Shown one piece after another: positions 45,156 to 53,909 of a stretch of 64,000 bases of DNA. Source of the stretch: Parafannyhessea umbonata (GTDB lineage: Bacteria > Actinomycetota > Coriobacteriia > Coriobacteriales > Atopobiaceae); assembly GCF_012844235.1 (NCBI RefSeq), contig NZ_JABAGR010000006.1, forward strand, positions 1 to 64,000. Direction: 5' to 3'. Each line of letters opens with the position of its first letter. Positions within the stretch are counted from its first letter, which is position 1. The translations under genes were made by a program, and so were the position numbers. The notes beneath the pieces were generated by a model that was not told the origin of the DNA, ran no database searches, and saw nothing but the letters and a program-made list of their open reading frames with translations.

Positions 45156-46559
45156 ATGGACCGTACCAGGATCGCGCAGCTCTATGCGCACATGGACGAG
45201 TTTGGGAGCAAGACGGTCACCGTGGCCGGCTGGGTCCGCTCGATCCGCGACATGAAGAACTTCGGCTTTGTCGTGCTCAACGACGGCAGCTGCTTCAAGG
45301 ACCTGCAGGTCGTCATGAACCGAGAGAAGCTCGCCAACTACGAGGAGGTCGCCGCCCTCACGGTGGGCTCCGCCCTCATCATCACCGGCGAGCTCGCGCT
45401 CACGCCCGAGCGCCCGCAGCCGTTCGAGCTCCAGGCCCAGACCATCGTGGTCGAGGGCGCGGCGCAGCCGGACTACCCCATGCAGAAGAAGCGCCAGACC
45501 CGCGAGTTCCTGCGCACCCAGCAGCACCTGCGCAGCCGCACCAACCTGTTCCGCGCGGTGTTCCGCGTGCGCAGCGTCGCTGCCTTCGCCATCCACCGCT
45601 TCTTCCAGGAGCGCGGCTTCGTCTACGTCAACACACCCATCATCACCGCGTCAGATGCCGAGGGCGCCGGAGAGATGTTCCGCGTCACCACGATCGACCC
45701 GGCCAACCCGCCCCTCACCCAGGACGGCAAGGTCGACTACAGCAAGGACTTCTTCGGCAAGCAGACCAACCTCACCGTCTCCGGCCAGCTCCAGGCAGAG
45801 AACTTCGCCATGAGCTTCGGCGACGTCTACACGTTCGGCCCCACGTTCCGCGCGGAGGACTCCAACACCCGTCGCCACGCGGCGGAGTTCTGGATGGTCG
45901 AGCCCGAGATGGCGTTCTGCGACCTCGAGGGCGAGATGGACGTGTCCGAGCAGATGCTCAAGTACGTCATCAACTACGTTATGGAGCACTGCCCTGATGA
46001 GCTCGACATGTTCAACAAGTTCGTGGACAAGGGTCTGAAGGAGCGCCTGCAGCACGTCGCCACAAGCGACTTCGCACGCGTGTCCTACACGGACGCCGTC
46101 AAGATCCTGACGGACGCCCAGGCGGCCGGCCACAAGTTCGAGTACCCGGTCAAGTGGGGCATCGACCTCCAGACCGAGCACGAGCGCTACCTCACGGAGC
46201 AGCACTTCAAGAAGCCCACGTTCGTCACCAACTACCCCAAGGACATCAAGGCGTTCTACATGCGCCAGAACGACGACGGCAAGACGGTCGCCGCCGCGGA
46301 CTGCCTCGTCCCCGGCATCGGAGAGATCATCGGCGGCTCCCAGCGCGAGGAGCGCCTCGACGTCCTCGAGCGCCGCATCGAGGAGCTTGGCATGGAGAAG
46401 GACCAGTACAAGTACTACCTGGACCTCCGCCGCTACGGCACCTGCCACCACGCCGGCTTCGGTCTGGGCTTCGAGCGCCTCGTCATGTACCTCACCGGCG
46501 TCGATAACATCCGCGACGTCCTCCCGCACCCCCGCACCGTCGGCAACGCGGACTTCTAA
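45156..46559 (+). CDS. asnS: Asparaginyl-tRNA synthetase
   Basis: A 467-residue class II synthetase. The N-terminal OB-fold anticodon domain includes [22 protein letters not shown] (first 20: [20 protein letters not shown]). Motif 2 is [20 protein letters not shown] and motif 3 [15 protein letters not shown]. The ATG at 45156 follows AAGGGGGAT; a TTG at 45132 is less likely. The Asn type is favoured over Asp by length and by the GEMFRVTT and NTRRH context. It ends just before the AT-rich island. Confidence 0.95.
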   Translation: MDRTRIAQLYAHMDEFGSKTVTVAGWVRSIRDMKNFGFVVLNDGSCFKDLQVVMNREKLANYEEVAALTVGSALIITGELALTPERPQPFELQAQTIVVEGAAQPDYPMQKKRQTREFLRTQQHLRSRTNLFRAVFRVRSVAAFAIHRFFQERGFVYVNTPIITASDAEGAGEMFRVTTIDPANPPLTQDGKVDYSKDFFGKQTNLTVSGQLQAENFAMSFGDVYTFGPTFRAEDSNTRRHAAEFWMVEPEMAFCDLEGEMDVSEQMLKYVINYVMEHCPDELDMFNKFVDKGLKERLQHVATSDFARVSYTDAVKILTDAQAAGHKFEYPVKWGIDLQTEHERYLTEQHFKKPTFVTNYPKDIKAFYMRQNDDGKTVAAADCLVPGIGEIIGGSQREERLDVLERRIEELGMEKDQYKYYLDLRRYGTCHHAGFGLGFERLVMYLTGVDNIRDVLPHPRTVGNADF

Positions 46560-46661
46560 TCTCATCTACCGCATCGGGCGAGAAGAATAAACGCACGACC
46601 AGTGCCGCCGGGCGAGAAGGGCTGCCCCCTTGGCACCTGCTGCACCATGCATGAATCGTCA

Positions 46662-46702
46662 CCTCAGGGGCGTCCCGTCAACTCGGCGGGGCGCCCCTGA
46701 GG
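46662..46702 (+). terminator. Long hairpin after asnS, at the island edge
   Basis: CCTCAGGGGCG and CGCCCCTGAGG form an 11-bp perfect stem around a 19-base segment that can pair further. It lies about 100 bp past the asnS stop and marks where GC content falls. No T-run follows. Confidence 0.6.
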
Positions 46703-46852
46703 CATTAGGTGCCGTACAGCGATAGATACAATGCGATCACGTAATACTCGTTGACGGTACAGATGTCTAGTACTAGGGTACAAAACCAATTTGTGCGAAT
46801 CTCACAATAGGGTGTATGCATTTCACTAGTTCATGTTTGGAGACATGAGTAT
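46703..46852 (+). promoter_or_regulatory. Promoter region of the AT-rich island
   Basis: AT-rich segment ahead of the HAD gene. TTGACG at 46751 is followed 17 bases later by TAGGGT, a weak -10 match. No gene or strong operator palindrome is seen. Confidence 0.35.
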
Positions 46853-47707
46853 ATGGTAAAACTCGTGATGACTGATTTGGATGATACTCTGATTCCTTTC
46901 GGTTTTGATCATGCGAGTTTAAAGGCTATAAGCGCCATTCATGCACTAGTCAATGCTGGTATACACTTTGGCCCGGTTACTGGGCGAATGCCTGCGTCTA
47001 TGAAATGGATGTTCCAAGGTGACGAGGTATGTTATCGCACTGGGGCTTTTGCAAACGGACAAATCGTCACCGTCGATGGGATTGCCATTCAACGCGTCAT
47101 GATCAGCGGTGAGGACCTACGAAAAGTTGCGGTCTACCTGGATAGGATGGATGCTGATGCATGGCTTGCCATCTACAATCCCGATGACTTAAATGACACC
47201 AATCTTGTCACTCGCTTTCCAGAGCGCGTGGCATCAAATCCACCGGACACATGGGGTAAAAGCGTATTTGGGGTTGTTCCGGATGTGCAGGACCGCGATT
47301 ACCTGAAGGCAAACATTCAGTGCTCATGCTCACGTGACCAGATGACGCAATTGCGCGATAACCTGCGCGAACTGGTGCCGAGTCTGAGTTTTGTGATGCC
47401 AAGCATGACCGCCAAGGTTATTGACGTTAATGCGGGGGAGTGGGATAAAGGTGACAGCGTCCGTCTAATTGCCGATTATCTCGACGTCTCACTTGATGAA
47501 GTGGTTGTATTTGGTGACTCAGAGAATGATCTTCCTATGATTGAGGCGGTGCCAGACTCTGTTGCGGTTGCGAATTCCGACAAGAATGTAATGCGAGCAG
47601 CGCGGTGGAAGATTCCTGACTCGAAGAGCGATTCAGTAGCAAAGGCTATTGAAAGCATTGCAATGTATCCAGAAAAGCCGCTGGAAGAGTTGCTCAAAGC
47701 AATCTAA
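46853..47707 (+). CDS. HAD-superfamily Cof-type sugar phosphatase
   Basis: A 284-residue phosphatase of the Cof/HAD-IIB group. Motif I is MTDLDDTL (nucleophile Asp), a later Lys lies in GEWDKGDSVR, and motif IV is VFGDSENDLPMIE. The large type-C cap covers residues 85-190. Members act on sugar phosphates or FMN-like substrates. Base composition is much lower in GC than the chromosome, as for the next genes, so it is part of the acquired block. It may dephosphorylate an intermediate of the adjacent sugar pathway, but it may also be a general detoxifying enzyme. Confidence 0.85.
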   Translation: MVKLVMTDLDDTLIPFGFDHASLKAISAIHALVNAGIHFGPVTGRMPASMKWMFQGDEVCYRTGAFANGQIVTVDGIAIQRVMISGEDLRKVAVYLDRMDADAWLAIYNPDDLNDTNLVTRFPERVASNPPDTWGKSVFGVVPDVQDRDYLKANIQCSCSRDQMTQLRDNLRELVPSLSFVMPSMTAKVIDVNAGEWDKGDSVRLIADYLDVSLDEVVVFGDSENDLPMIEAVPDSVAVANSDKNVMRAARWKIPDSKSDSVAKAIESIAMYPEKPLEELLKAI

Positions 47708-47793
47708 TCAATCGCCTCAATCTCGTGATTTCATCTATGTGCTGACGCCGGCTGTGGCACGTCTAAACGCTGACGGGGGGGGATTTATTCGTC

Positions 47794-49884
47794 ATGAACA
47801 AAAGAACGGTCCGAATAGTCCAGAGATTGTCTCATTCCTCAAGTTCCTGTAGCCTTTCGAGCCTCGCTAGTCTCTTTGATGTGTCGGAGCGCACTATTCG
47901 AAATGACTTGAAATCGTTAAACGCTTTTCTAGAAGAAAACTCGCTTGGGCGGATATCTCTTGGACCCAAAGGGGTCATACAACTACCCGAAGACCTTTCT
48001 AAGGCCGAGGAGATTCTTCCTGTAGACGACACATTTGCTTACAAGATGTCGAGTGAAGAGCGCAAGGATCTTGGAGCTGCCCTTCTTGTTGATTCGGACA
48101 AGTACTTGACGCTCAACGAGATTGCTGAATTATTCTCTGTGAGCAGGGCGACAATACTCAACGATCTTGATGGCATAAAGAGCCGCATCGCCGATGCCGG
48201 GCTCCAAGTCGAATCGAAGCCTAGTCGTGGCCTTCGCGTCAATGGGCGTGAGAGCACAAAACGGGTATTTCTTCGTAGCTTTATCAGCCGAGCTGTGCCG
48301 GTCGTGGAGCAGTGGCTTTCGATGCCCGAGCACTCATCGGTGAAACTCTACGCGATTACAATAAAGAAGATATTGAATGAGCTGTGTCATACACATGGCA
48401 TCAATTTAATGGACGATCCATTTCAGCTTGCCGTTAGTCACTTGTGTATATGCGTTGAGAGAGACATTAGAGGTGATTTCCTCGAAGGGCTCTCCGAGGA
48501 CATGGAAGCTCCGGTGACAGAATTCGACCAAGAGACAATCGCGTTGGTGGGGCAATACTGCAAGGTTCCCATGGGAGAGAATGAGGAACGATTCTTTGCT
48601 GCGCTCAGAAATTCCTTGAGGTTCCATGGTGGCGCGAGATTCAGCATTGACGATATGCAAGTTCAAAAGCTATCCCGTACGTTCATTCGCAAGATATCAA
48701 AAGACATCGGAATTGATCTTAATGATGACTATGACTTATTCGAATATCTTTCGAATCACCTTGAGTCGATGTTTTCGACTGAGCCATCGCATTTTCCCGA
48801 GACTCCAGCGGTAAGCGAAGTGATTAATGATCAGCCAGATATTTTTCATGCGGTAGAGCGAAACATTGCACCGTTGGAAGACTATGCGCATCGCGAGATA
48901 AGCCATGTCGAAAGAATGTACATTGCCCTTCACATCTGTGCGGCCCTCGAGAGGAGGAAGAACAGGGGTGTTCGTCCACGAGTGGTCGTGGTTTGCAATG
49001 GAGGAATCGGGACGTCTCAACTTCTTGCTGAAGAGCTTCGCGGGCATTTCGATATAGAGGTCATCAAGGTGGTGCCTGCGCATGACGTGCCGTATCTTGG
49101 TTCTTACAATGCTGACTTGGTAATCTCGACCGTACCAGTGGAGAATTGCCCGGTTGATCACATCGTTATTAAGCTACCTCTTAGAGAGCACGAATATGGC
49201 TTAATCCATGAGAAGCTATCGGCGCTTGAGTCAAAGATGCTGTCTACGGGAGAAGAGCTAGATACCGTTAACGCAAAGGGTCTTCTGAATAGGATTGAGC
49301 CAATAATAGTCAAGCATGCTGGGAATGATCAGGCTTTACTTGGAGAGATACGCGTCGAAGTACGAAGGTATTTTAGGGAGGCGCAGCATCTGGAGACCCA
49401 GGTGATTGCGCCCTATCTCCATCAGCTGCTTCCAGCCAGCCATATTTCGCTCGACGTTGAATGCTCCGATTGGCAAGACGCGATTAGGAAGTCCGCTAAG
49501 AAACTCCTAGATTTGGGATATATAGAAGAGCGGTACATCGATGCGATGATTCAGGGGGTCAAGGAATATGGGCCATATTCAGTACTGGCACCTGGTTTTG
49601 CAATGCCCCATGCCTCTCCTGACGGCGGGACGATAAAGATGGGGATGAGCTTGATACGCCTTAGGGAACCCGTCCTCTTTGGAAGCGAGGCAAACGATCC
49701 GATTGAGTTTGTCTGCACTCTGAGTGCTGTTGATAGCCGGACGCACCTTAAAGCGTTGGCAAACTTGTTCGACATGATTACTATGCCAGGCGATCTGTTC
49801 TTGAAAGAGCTGCGACAAGTCGATACGCCTGCAGCGGCTGCCTCGTTGATTGAACATTACGAATACGAAGTCACTAAGAGGTAG
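47794..49884 (+). CDS. PRD-containing PTS-controlled transcription activator (MtlR/ManR type)
   Basis: A 696-residue multidomain regulator. Two helix-turn-helix segments lie near residues 20-45 (VSERTIRNDL) and 105-130 (FSVSRATILNDL), PRD1 about 175-285, PRD2 about 295-395 (HREISHVERMYIALHI), an EIIB-like domain with Cys401 in VVCNGGIGTS and an EIIA-like domain with His606 in FAMPHASPDGG. Phosphorylation by HPr and the cognate IIB would set its activity, so the adjacent PTS genes are the likely target. A ribosome site GGGGGGGA precedes the ATG. It is low in GC like the rest of the island. Confidence 0.9.
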   Translation: MNKRTVRIVQRLSHSSSSCSLSSLASLFDVSERTIRNDLKSLNAFLEENSLGRISLGPKGVIQLPEDLSKAEEILPVDDTFAYKMSSEERKDLGAALLVDSDKYLTLNEIAELFSVSRATILNDLDGIKSRIADAGLQVESKPSRGLRVNGRESTKRVFLRSFISRAVPVVEQWLSMPEHSSVKLYAITIKKILNELCHTHGINLMDDPFQLAVSHLCICVERDIRGDFLEGLSEDMEAPVTEFDQETIALVGQYCKVPMGENEERFFAALRNSLRFHGGARFSIDDMQVQKLSRTFIRKISKDIGIDLNDDYDLFEYLSNHLESMFSTEPSHFPETPAVSEVINDQPDIFHAVERNIAPLEDYAHREISHVERMYIALHICAALERRKNRGVRPRVVVVCNGGIGTSQLLAEELRGHFDIEVIKVVPAHDVPYLGSYNADLVISTVPVENCPVDHIVIKLPLREHEYGLIHEKLSALESKMLSTGEELDTVNAKGLLNRIEPIIVKHAGNDQALLGEIRVEVRRYFREAQHLETQVIAPYLHQLLPASHISLDVECSDWQDAIRKSAKKLLDLGYIEERYIDAMIQGVKEYGPYSVLAPGFAMPHASPDGGTIKMGMSLIRLREPVLFGSEANDPIEFVCTLSAVDSRTHLKALANLFDMITMPGDLFLKELRQVDTPAAAASLIEHYEYEVTKR

Positions 49885-49893
49885 TTAGATATG

Positions 49894-49931
49894 ATGGACG
49901 GTTGTCTATTTCTGTGACAACCGTCCATTTT
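49894..49931 (+). terminator. Terminator of the PTS regulator gene
   Basis: ATGGACGGTTGTC and GACAACCGTCCAT form a perfect 13-bp stem with a 9-base loop, followed by TTTT. It begins 10 bp after the regulator stop and separates it from the PTS structural operon. Confidence 0.88.
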
Positions 49932-50213
49932 CGTGAAAGTCGGTTGTTGTGAGGCTCGCTGTCTATTTGGAAAGTTATTTATGAGGCGCTCCAATATCGC
50001 CATATAGTTGATTTCTTCGCAATAAACGTGAAACGAGTTTATCCAGTATCCTTTTTTGCGAAATCATGTGAAGACAGTTAAGCTTGTGCACAATTTTCCT
50101 CCTTCATAGAATCTCAATTAGTAAGTAGATGGCTGCAGACAAAGCAATATGCGAGTCTGCCGTCAGCTGGTATCAGGGCCGAGCAAACGGCCCGTGTATG
50201 GAGGAGGTTCGTT
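49932..50213 (+). promoter_or_regulatory. Probable promoter region of the PTS operon
   Basis: An AT-rich upstream region of about 280 bp, the likely target of the activator encoded just before it. A small hairpin, GGGCCG-AGCAAA-CGGCCC (50176-50193), stands 6 bases before the IIB ribosome site GGAGGAGG. I could not fix a single promoter. Confidence 0.4.
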
Positions 50214-50495
50214 ATGGCTCGAGTAATTTGTGCATGTGGCTCTGGGGTTGCGACTTCTCAGCTGGTAGCCTCAAAGGTGACCCGCATGCTGAAGGACCGC
50301 GGCGTTGATGCTGATGTCGAGGCAGTAGACATCAAATCCCTTCGTCATTACATCAACGGTGCAGATGCGTACGTCTCGATCGTAAAGGGCGAGAGTTTCG
50401 ATATTCCTACGTTCGACGGAATCAAATTCTTAACGGGAGTCGGAGCCGATCAAGAGGCCGACAAGCTTGCTGAGCTGCTTAAGTCGTTGAAGTAG
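50214..50495 (+). CDS. PTS IIB component, galactitol family
   Basis: A 93-residue phosphotransferase IIB protein. The phosphocysteine is most likely Cys8 in ACGSGVATSQL, typical of galactitol/ascorbate-type IIB. It passes phosphate from the IIA (encoded at 53385) to the incoming sugar in the IIC pore. It is the first structural gene of the operon, with a strong GGAGGAGG ribosome site. Confidence 0.92.
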   Translation: MARVICACGSGVATSQLVASKVTRMLKDRGVDADVEAVDIKSLRHYINGADAYVSIVKGESFDIPTFDGIKFLTGVGADQEADKLAELLKSLK

Positions 50496-50519
50496 CGATT
50501 TACAGTTTGGGGGGATGAC

Positions 50520-50813
50520 ATGTCAAGAGACATGTTTCCGAAACCCGTCTGGGTATTTCTGATCATCCTTGACTTCTGCTTGTTGCTCCTTGGGTTCATG
50601 ACCGTTAATTTGATGACCTCTGCGCTCGCACTCGTGTTGGCCTTTCTTATCAATAGATATGGGTTGGAGACGCTTCTGGGTCCTGACCAGGGTAAGGGCA
50701 TAAGACTTCATAAGAAGATTCAAATTACGAACGAGCAGAAACGGGAAATCATTGCTGCCTTGAAAGCTGAACGGATGAAGAAGCGCTCGGGTAGCAAAGA
50801 GGTTTCGGGCTAG
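50520..50813 (+). CDS. Small membrane protein of the PTS operon, unknown
   Basis: A 97-residue protein with two hydrophobic helices (about residues 9-26 and 31-46) and a basic C-terminal tail of about 45 residues (IRLHKKIQITNEQKREIIAA). I do not recognise the family. It lies 24 bp after the IIB gene and 47 bp before the aldolase gene, in the same orientation and with island-type codon use, so it is part of the operon. A role as accessory subunit of the transporter is only a guess. Confidence 0.75.
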   Translation: MSRDMFPKPVWVFLIILDFCLLLLGFMTVNLMTSALALVLAFLINRYGLETLLGPDQGKGIRLHKKIQITNEQKREIIAALKAERMKKRSGSKEVSG

Positions 50814-50860
50814 ATAAAGAAGAAGAGTGGGTCTGCAGTTTTCGAAAGGAGATTCTTAGG

Positions 50861-51676
50861 ATGTCAGATTGGAAAGACTTGAAGGCCGTCAAGGAAGTTG
50901 CCGATCTCAGCTTCCAAATGTATCAAAAGGGCTGGGATGAGGCGAATGGTGGCAACATCACCTACCTGTTGACCGACGACGAGGCTGCTAGTTTGAATTA
51001 TGTTCCGGGAACGGGGAAGAAGCTCACGCTCACCGAGGGAATTCCAGATGCGCTTCGTGGCAAGTACGTTCTTGTAACTGCTTCTGGATCTTACTTCCGA
51101 GAGCTGAAGGATGATCTCGACCATCTCCTCGGTATTATCTATCTTCCCGAAGAGGGCGACGAGTATGAGATTGCGGCTGGCTTGATTGACAATCGTCCTA
51201 CGTCGGAGCTTGGATCTCATATTACTACTCATGCTGTTCGCCTTGCGGTTGATTCGAACCAGCGTGTGGTTATGCACAATCACGCAACGCACGTTCTTGC
51301 GATGACGCATTGTGGCCCAACCGATGAGCGTGAGTTCACGCTTGCGCTTTGGAGGATGATTACGGAGGGGGTGGTTGTCTTTCCTGATGGTGTTGGACTG
51401 GTTCCTTGGTGCGTTGCCGGCACTCCCGAGATTGCGAGGGAGACAAACGAGCGCATGAAGACGCGGCGTTGCGTTGTGTGGCAGTATCACGGAGTGTTTA
51501 CCACCGGCGATTCCATGCATGATGCGTTTGGGCTTCTCGAAACGATTGATAAGTGCGCAGAGGTGTGGCTGCTTTCGCAGGCGGCTGGTGGAAAGAATCC
51601 TGGTATTCCTGACCAAGGACTGAAGGACACTGCGAAGTGGTACGGAACTACGCTTCGCGAGGGCTACGTTGACTAG
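50861..51676 (+). CDS. RhaD-family ketose-1-phosphate aldolase
   Basis: A 271-residue class II aldolase. From memory it aligns with E. coli rhamnulose-1-phosphate aldolase over most of its length: GWDEANGGNIT, the catalytic Glu116 in PTSELGSH, zinc ligands His139 and His141 in VVMHNHATH and His210 in QYHGVF, and VVFPDGVGLVPW. Such enzymes cleave 2-ketose 1-phosphates to dihydroxyacetone phosphate and an aldehyde. No rhamnose isomerase or kinase is nearby; the PTS may instead deliver the ketose already phosphorylated at C1. Substrate unknown. Confidence 0.88.
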   Translation: MSDWKDLKAVKEVADLSFQMYQKGWDEANGGNITYLLTDDEAASLNYVPGTGKKLTLTEGIPDALRGKYVLVTASGSYFRELKDDLDHLLGIIYLPEEGDEYEIAAGLIDNRPTSELGSHITTHAVRLAVDSNQRVVMHNHATHVLAMTHCGPTDEREFTLALWRMITEGVVVFPDGVGLVPWCVAGTPEIARETNERMKTRRCVVWQYHGVFTTGDSMHDAFGLLETIDKCAEVWLLSQAAGGKNPGIPDQGLKDTAKWYGTTLREGYVD

Positions 51677-51696
51677 TTTTGGTTATGGGGAGATTT

Positions 51697-51781
51697 AGCA
51701 TTCCTGAGCGCTCATAAGCGATAGACGGGGCAGTCATCAAAATAAGCGAAATGAAATTAAAAATTTCAACACAGGAATGCT
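51697..51781 (+). promoter_or_regulatory. Structured spacer between aldolase and IIC genes
   Basis: AGCATTCCTG (51697-51706) and CAGGAATGCT (51772-51781) are exact complements enclosing 65 bases, inside which TGAAATT-AAA-AATTTCA (51752-51768) forms another dyad. The structure could tune expression of the membrane protein or hold a second promoter. Confidence 0.45.
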
Positions 51782-51823
51782 GTCTCTCAGTTTAGTGCAT
51801 CTGACTTGATTGAGGGAGGATTC

Positions 51824-53212
51824 ATGGACGTTCTATATAACGTAGTCCAGTACATACTGGGCTTTGGAGCGGCTGTTTTCGTGCCGCTGATTATGCTCAT
51901 CATTGGGCTGATTTGTAAGATGAAGTTCAGCGATGCATTCTTGGCTGCACTTACGCTTGGCATCGGTTTTACCGGCATGAACGTTCTTATCAACTTTATG
52001 ACTGGCGCAATCACTCCTGCTGCCCAGGGTCTTGCAACTGCCACTGGCATCAGCCTTCCGGCAGTTGATGTCGGTTGGCCCGCCCTTTCTGCTATTGCGT
52101 GGGCGTGGCCTTACGGGACGCTTTGCTTCCCGCTTCTTATCGTCATCAACATCATCATGCTTAAGTTCAAGCTTACCAACGTGCTGAATGTCGACCTTTG
52201 GAATTGCTGGACGAAGCTTTGCACTTGCGTCATCACCTACTACCTTTGCGTTTCTGCTGGAATTCCTGAGGGCACTTCAGTCGTCCTTGGTTTCGTGGCT
52301 GCTTCTATTCAGATTATTGTTGAACTGAAGGTTGGCGATGCGATTCAGCCTACGATTCAGAAGGTTACTGGAATCCCTGGCGTTACGGTTCCTCATGCCC
52401 TCATGCTTTCCTGCGCTGTCGTGCTTCCCTTCGAAAAGCTTCTCGAGAAGGTTCCTGCAATCGAGAACAACCATGTTGATGCCAAGTGGCTCCGTGACAA
52501 GATTGGCATTTTCGGTGAGAACAGCGTAATGGGCTTCATCATTGGTACGGTGCTTGGTGCAGTTGCGTATAAGGATCCCCAGAAGGCTTTGACGCTTGGC
52601 ATCCAGGCTGGCACGGCAATGCAGCTCTTCCCGACGGTCTCTAAGCTGTTTATGCAGGCTCTTGCGCCAATCTCCGATGCTGTCGGATCCTTTATGAAGA
52701 GTCGCTTCGAAGGCCGCGAACTGATCATTGGCTTGGATTGGCCTATCATTGCTGGCTCTGACGAGCTTTGGGTTTCGATGATTCTGCTCATTCCGTTCGA
52801 GCTGATTTGGGCGTTTGTCCTCGCACCTGTCGGAAATGTGGTTCTGCCTTTCGCTGGAATCGTAAACATCTGCCTCGGCCCCTGCCTGCTCATGCTTTCC
52901 GGTGGCAACCTTATCAAGATGCTTATCGAAGGCATCATCGTTACGCCAGTCTATCTGATGGCATCCAGCTCCTTTGCTCCCTATCTGACCAAGCTGGCTC
53001 GTACGTACTCTCCCGCATCTCTTAAGAACGTTGGGCACAGCGCTATGGTTACCTGGTCGACCCTCGAGACTCCTGACTTCCGTTGGTCCATTGCAAACGC
53101 ACTTTCTGGACATGTCGCGGGTATCATCGCACTGATTGTTTGGTTCGCGCTGTTTGTCTGGCTTCTGAAGGAGTTTAAGAAGCGCAACGAGAAGATTAAG
53201 GCAGAGCTCTAG
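51824..53212 (+). CDS. PTS IIC component, galactitol family
   Basis: A 462-residue transporter of the GatC family with about 10-12 hydrophobic helices. It starts MDVLYNVVQYILGFGAAVFV, and the GIPGVTVPHALMLS loop resembles the conserved substrate region. The ATG at 51824 follows GAGGGAGGATTC; an upstream in-frame start at 51806 is weaker. It works with the IIB (50214) and IIA (53385) proteins. The transported sugar is unknown; the aldolase next to it argues for a ketose. Confidence 0.92.
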   Translation: MDVLYNVVQYILGFGAAVFVPLIMLIIGLICKMKFSDAFLAALTLGIGFTGMNVLINFMTGAITPAAQGLATATGISLPAVDVGWPALSAIAWAWPYGTLCFPLLIVINIIMLKFKLTNVLNVDLWNCWTKLCTCVITYYLCVSAGIPEGTSVVLGFVAASIQIIVELKVGDAIQPTIQKVTGIPGVTVPHALMLSCAVVLPFEKLLEKVPAIENNHVDAKWLRDKIGIFGENSVMGFIIGTVLGAVAYKDPQKALTLGIQAGTAMQLFPTVSKLFMQALAPISDAVGSFMKSRFEGRELIIGLDWPIIAGSDELWVSMILLIPFELIWAFVLAPVGNVVLPFAGIVNICLGPCLLMLSGGNLIKMLIEGIIVTPVYLMASSSFAPYLTKLARTYSPASLKNVGHSAMVTWSTLETPDFRWSIANALSGHVAGIIALIVWFALFVWLLKEFKKRNEKIKAEL

Positions 53213-53259
53213 TAGACACACTTCACTTGAGTGGCTGGAATCAGTCCTTGCACAGTGAG

Positions 53260-53297
53260 ACCGCCCCTCGGATGCACAAAACGAGGGGCGGTTTTTC
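53260..53297 (+). terminator. Terminator after the PTS IIC gene
   Basis: ACCGCCCCTCG and CGAGGGGCGGT form an 11-bp stem followed by TTTTTCG. It lies 48 bp past the IIC stop and would partly separate the IIC from the IIA and kinase genes. Confidence 0.9.
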
Positions 53298-53384
53298 GTA
53301 GTGAGATGCTTGGCATTTCGCTGCATTGCGATGCGAGTAGCTCTGGAGTTCCATAATGCTGAAAGCAATGACGAAAGGGGAACC

Positions 53385-53858
53385 ATGCTTGGTAAGGAAA
53401 CAATTAAGCGCGACTTGACTGTCGTGGATCTTGAAGCCGGTAGCTGCGATGAAGTGTTCGAAAAGATGAATCACGTGTTCCTAGAAAAGGGGTTCGTGAA
53501 CGAAAAGTATCTGCCGACGATTTGTGAACGTGAGCACAAGTATCCTACGGCACTGCCTGTCGAGCCTGATCCAATTGCCATACCACATACTGAAGCCGAC
53601 GCAATCATTACTCCTTTTATTGCACCTGTACGTCTGAAGTCAACGATTCCGTGGGGTGACATGTCAGACCCCAACCATAAGCTTGACGTTAAACTCGTGT
53701 TCCTACTTGGATTCAATGAGCCTGGAGCCCACATCGAACTACTTCAGATACTTATGCATAACTTCAGTCGTCCCGAGTGGGTAAAGTCACTCTATCAGGC
53801 TGAGACGGAGGATGAGTACTACGACGCGGTCATGGCCATGGAGTGGACGCACGACTAA
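53385..53858 (+). CDS. PTS IIA component (EIIA-2 family)
   Basis: A 157-residue phosphocarrier of the fructose/mannitol/galactitol IIA family. The phosphohistidine is His68 in PIAIPHTEAD. It takes phosphate from HPr and passes it to IIB. The ATG at 53385 follows GAAAGGGGAACC; earlier starts lie in the terminator region. Its placement after the terminator suggests its own promoter or read-through. Composition is still AT-rich. Confidence 0.92.
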   Translation: MLGKETIKRDLTVVDLEAGSCDEVFEKMNHVFLEKGFVNEKYLPTICEREHKYPTALPVEPDPIAIPHTEADAIITPFIAPVRLKSTIPWGDMSDPNHKLDVKLVFLLGFNEPGAHIELLQILMHNFSRPEWVKSLYQAETEDEYYDAVMAMEWTHD

Positions 53859-53909
53859 GTCTTGAGCTGTTCGTCAGAGCTGACATTAGAAGTAGGTGAT
53901 CTAGGCATC

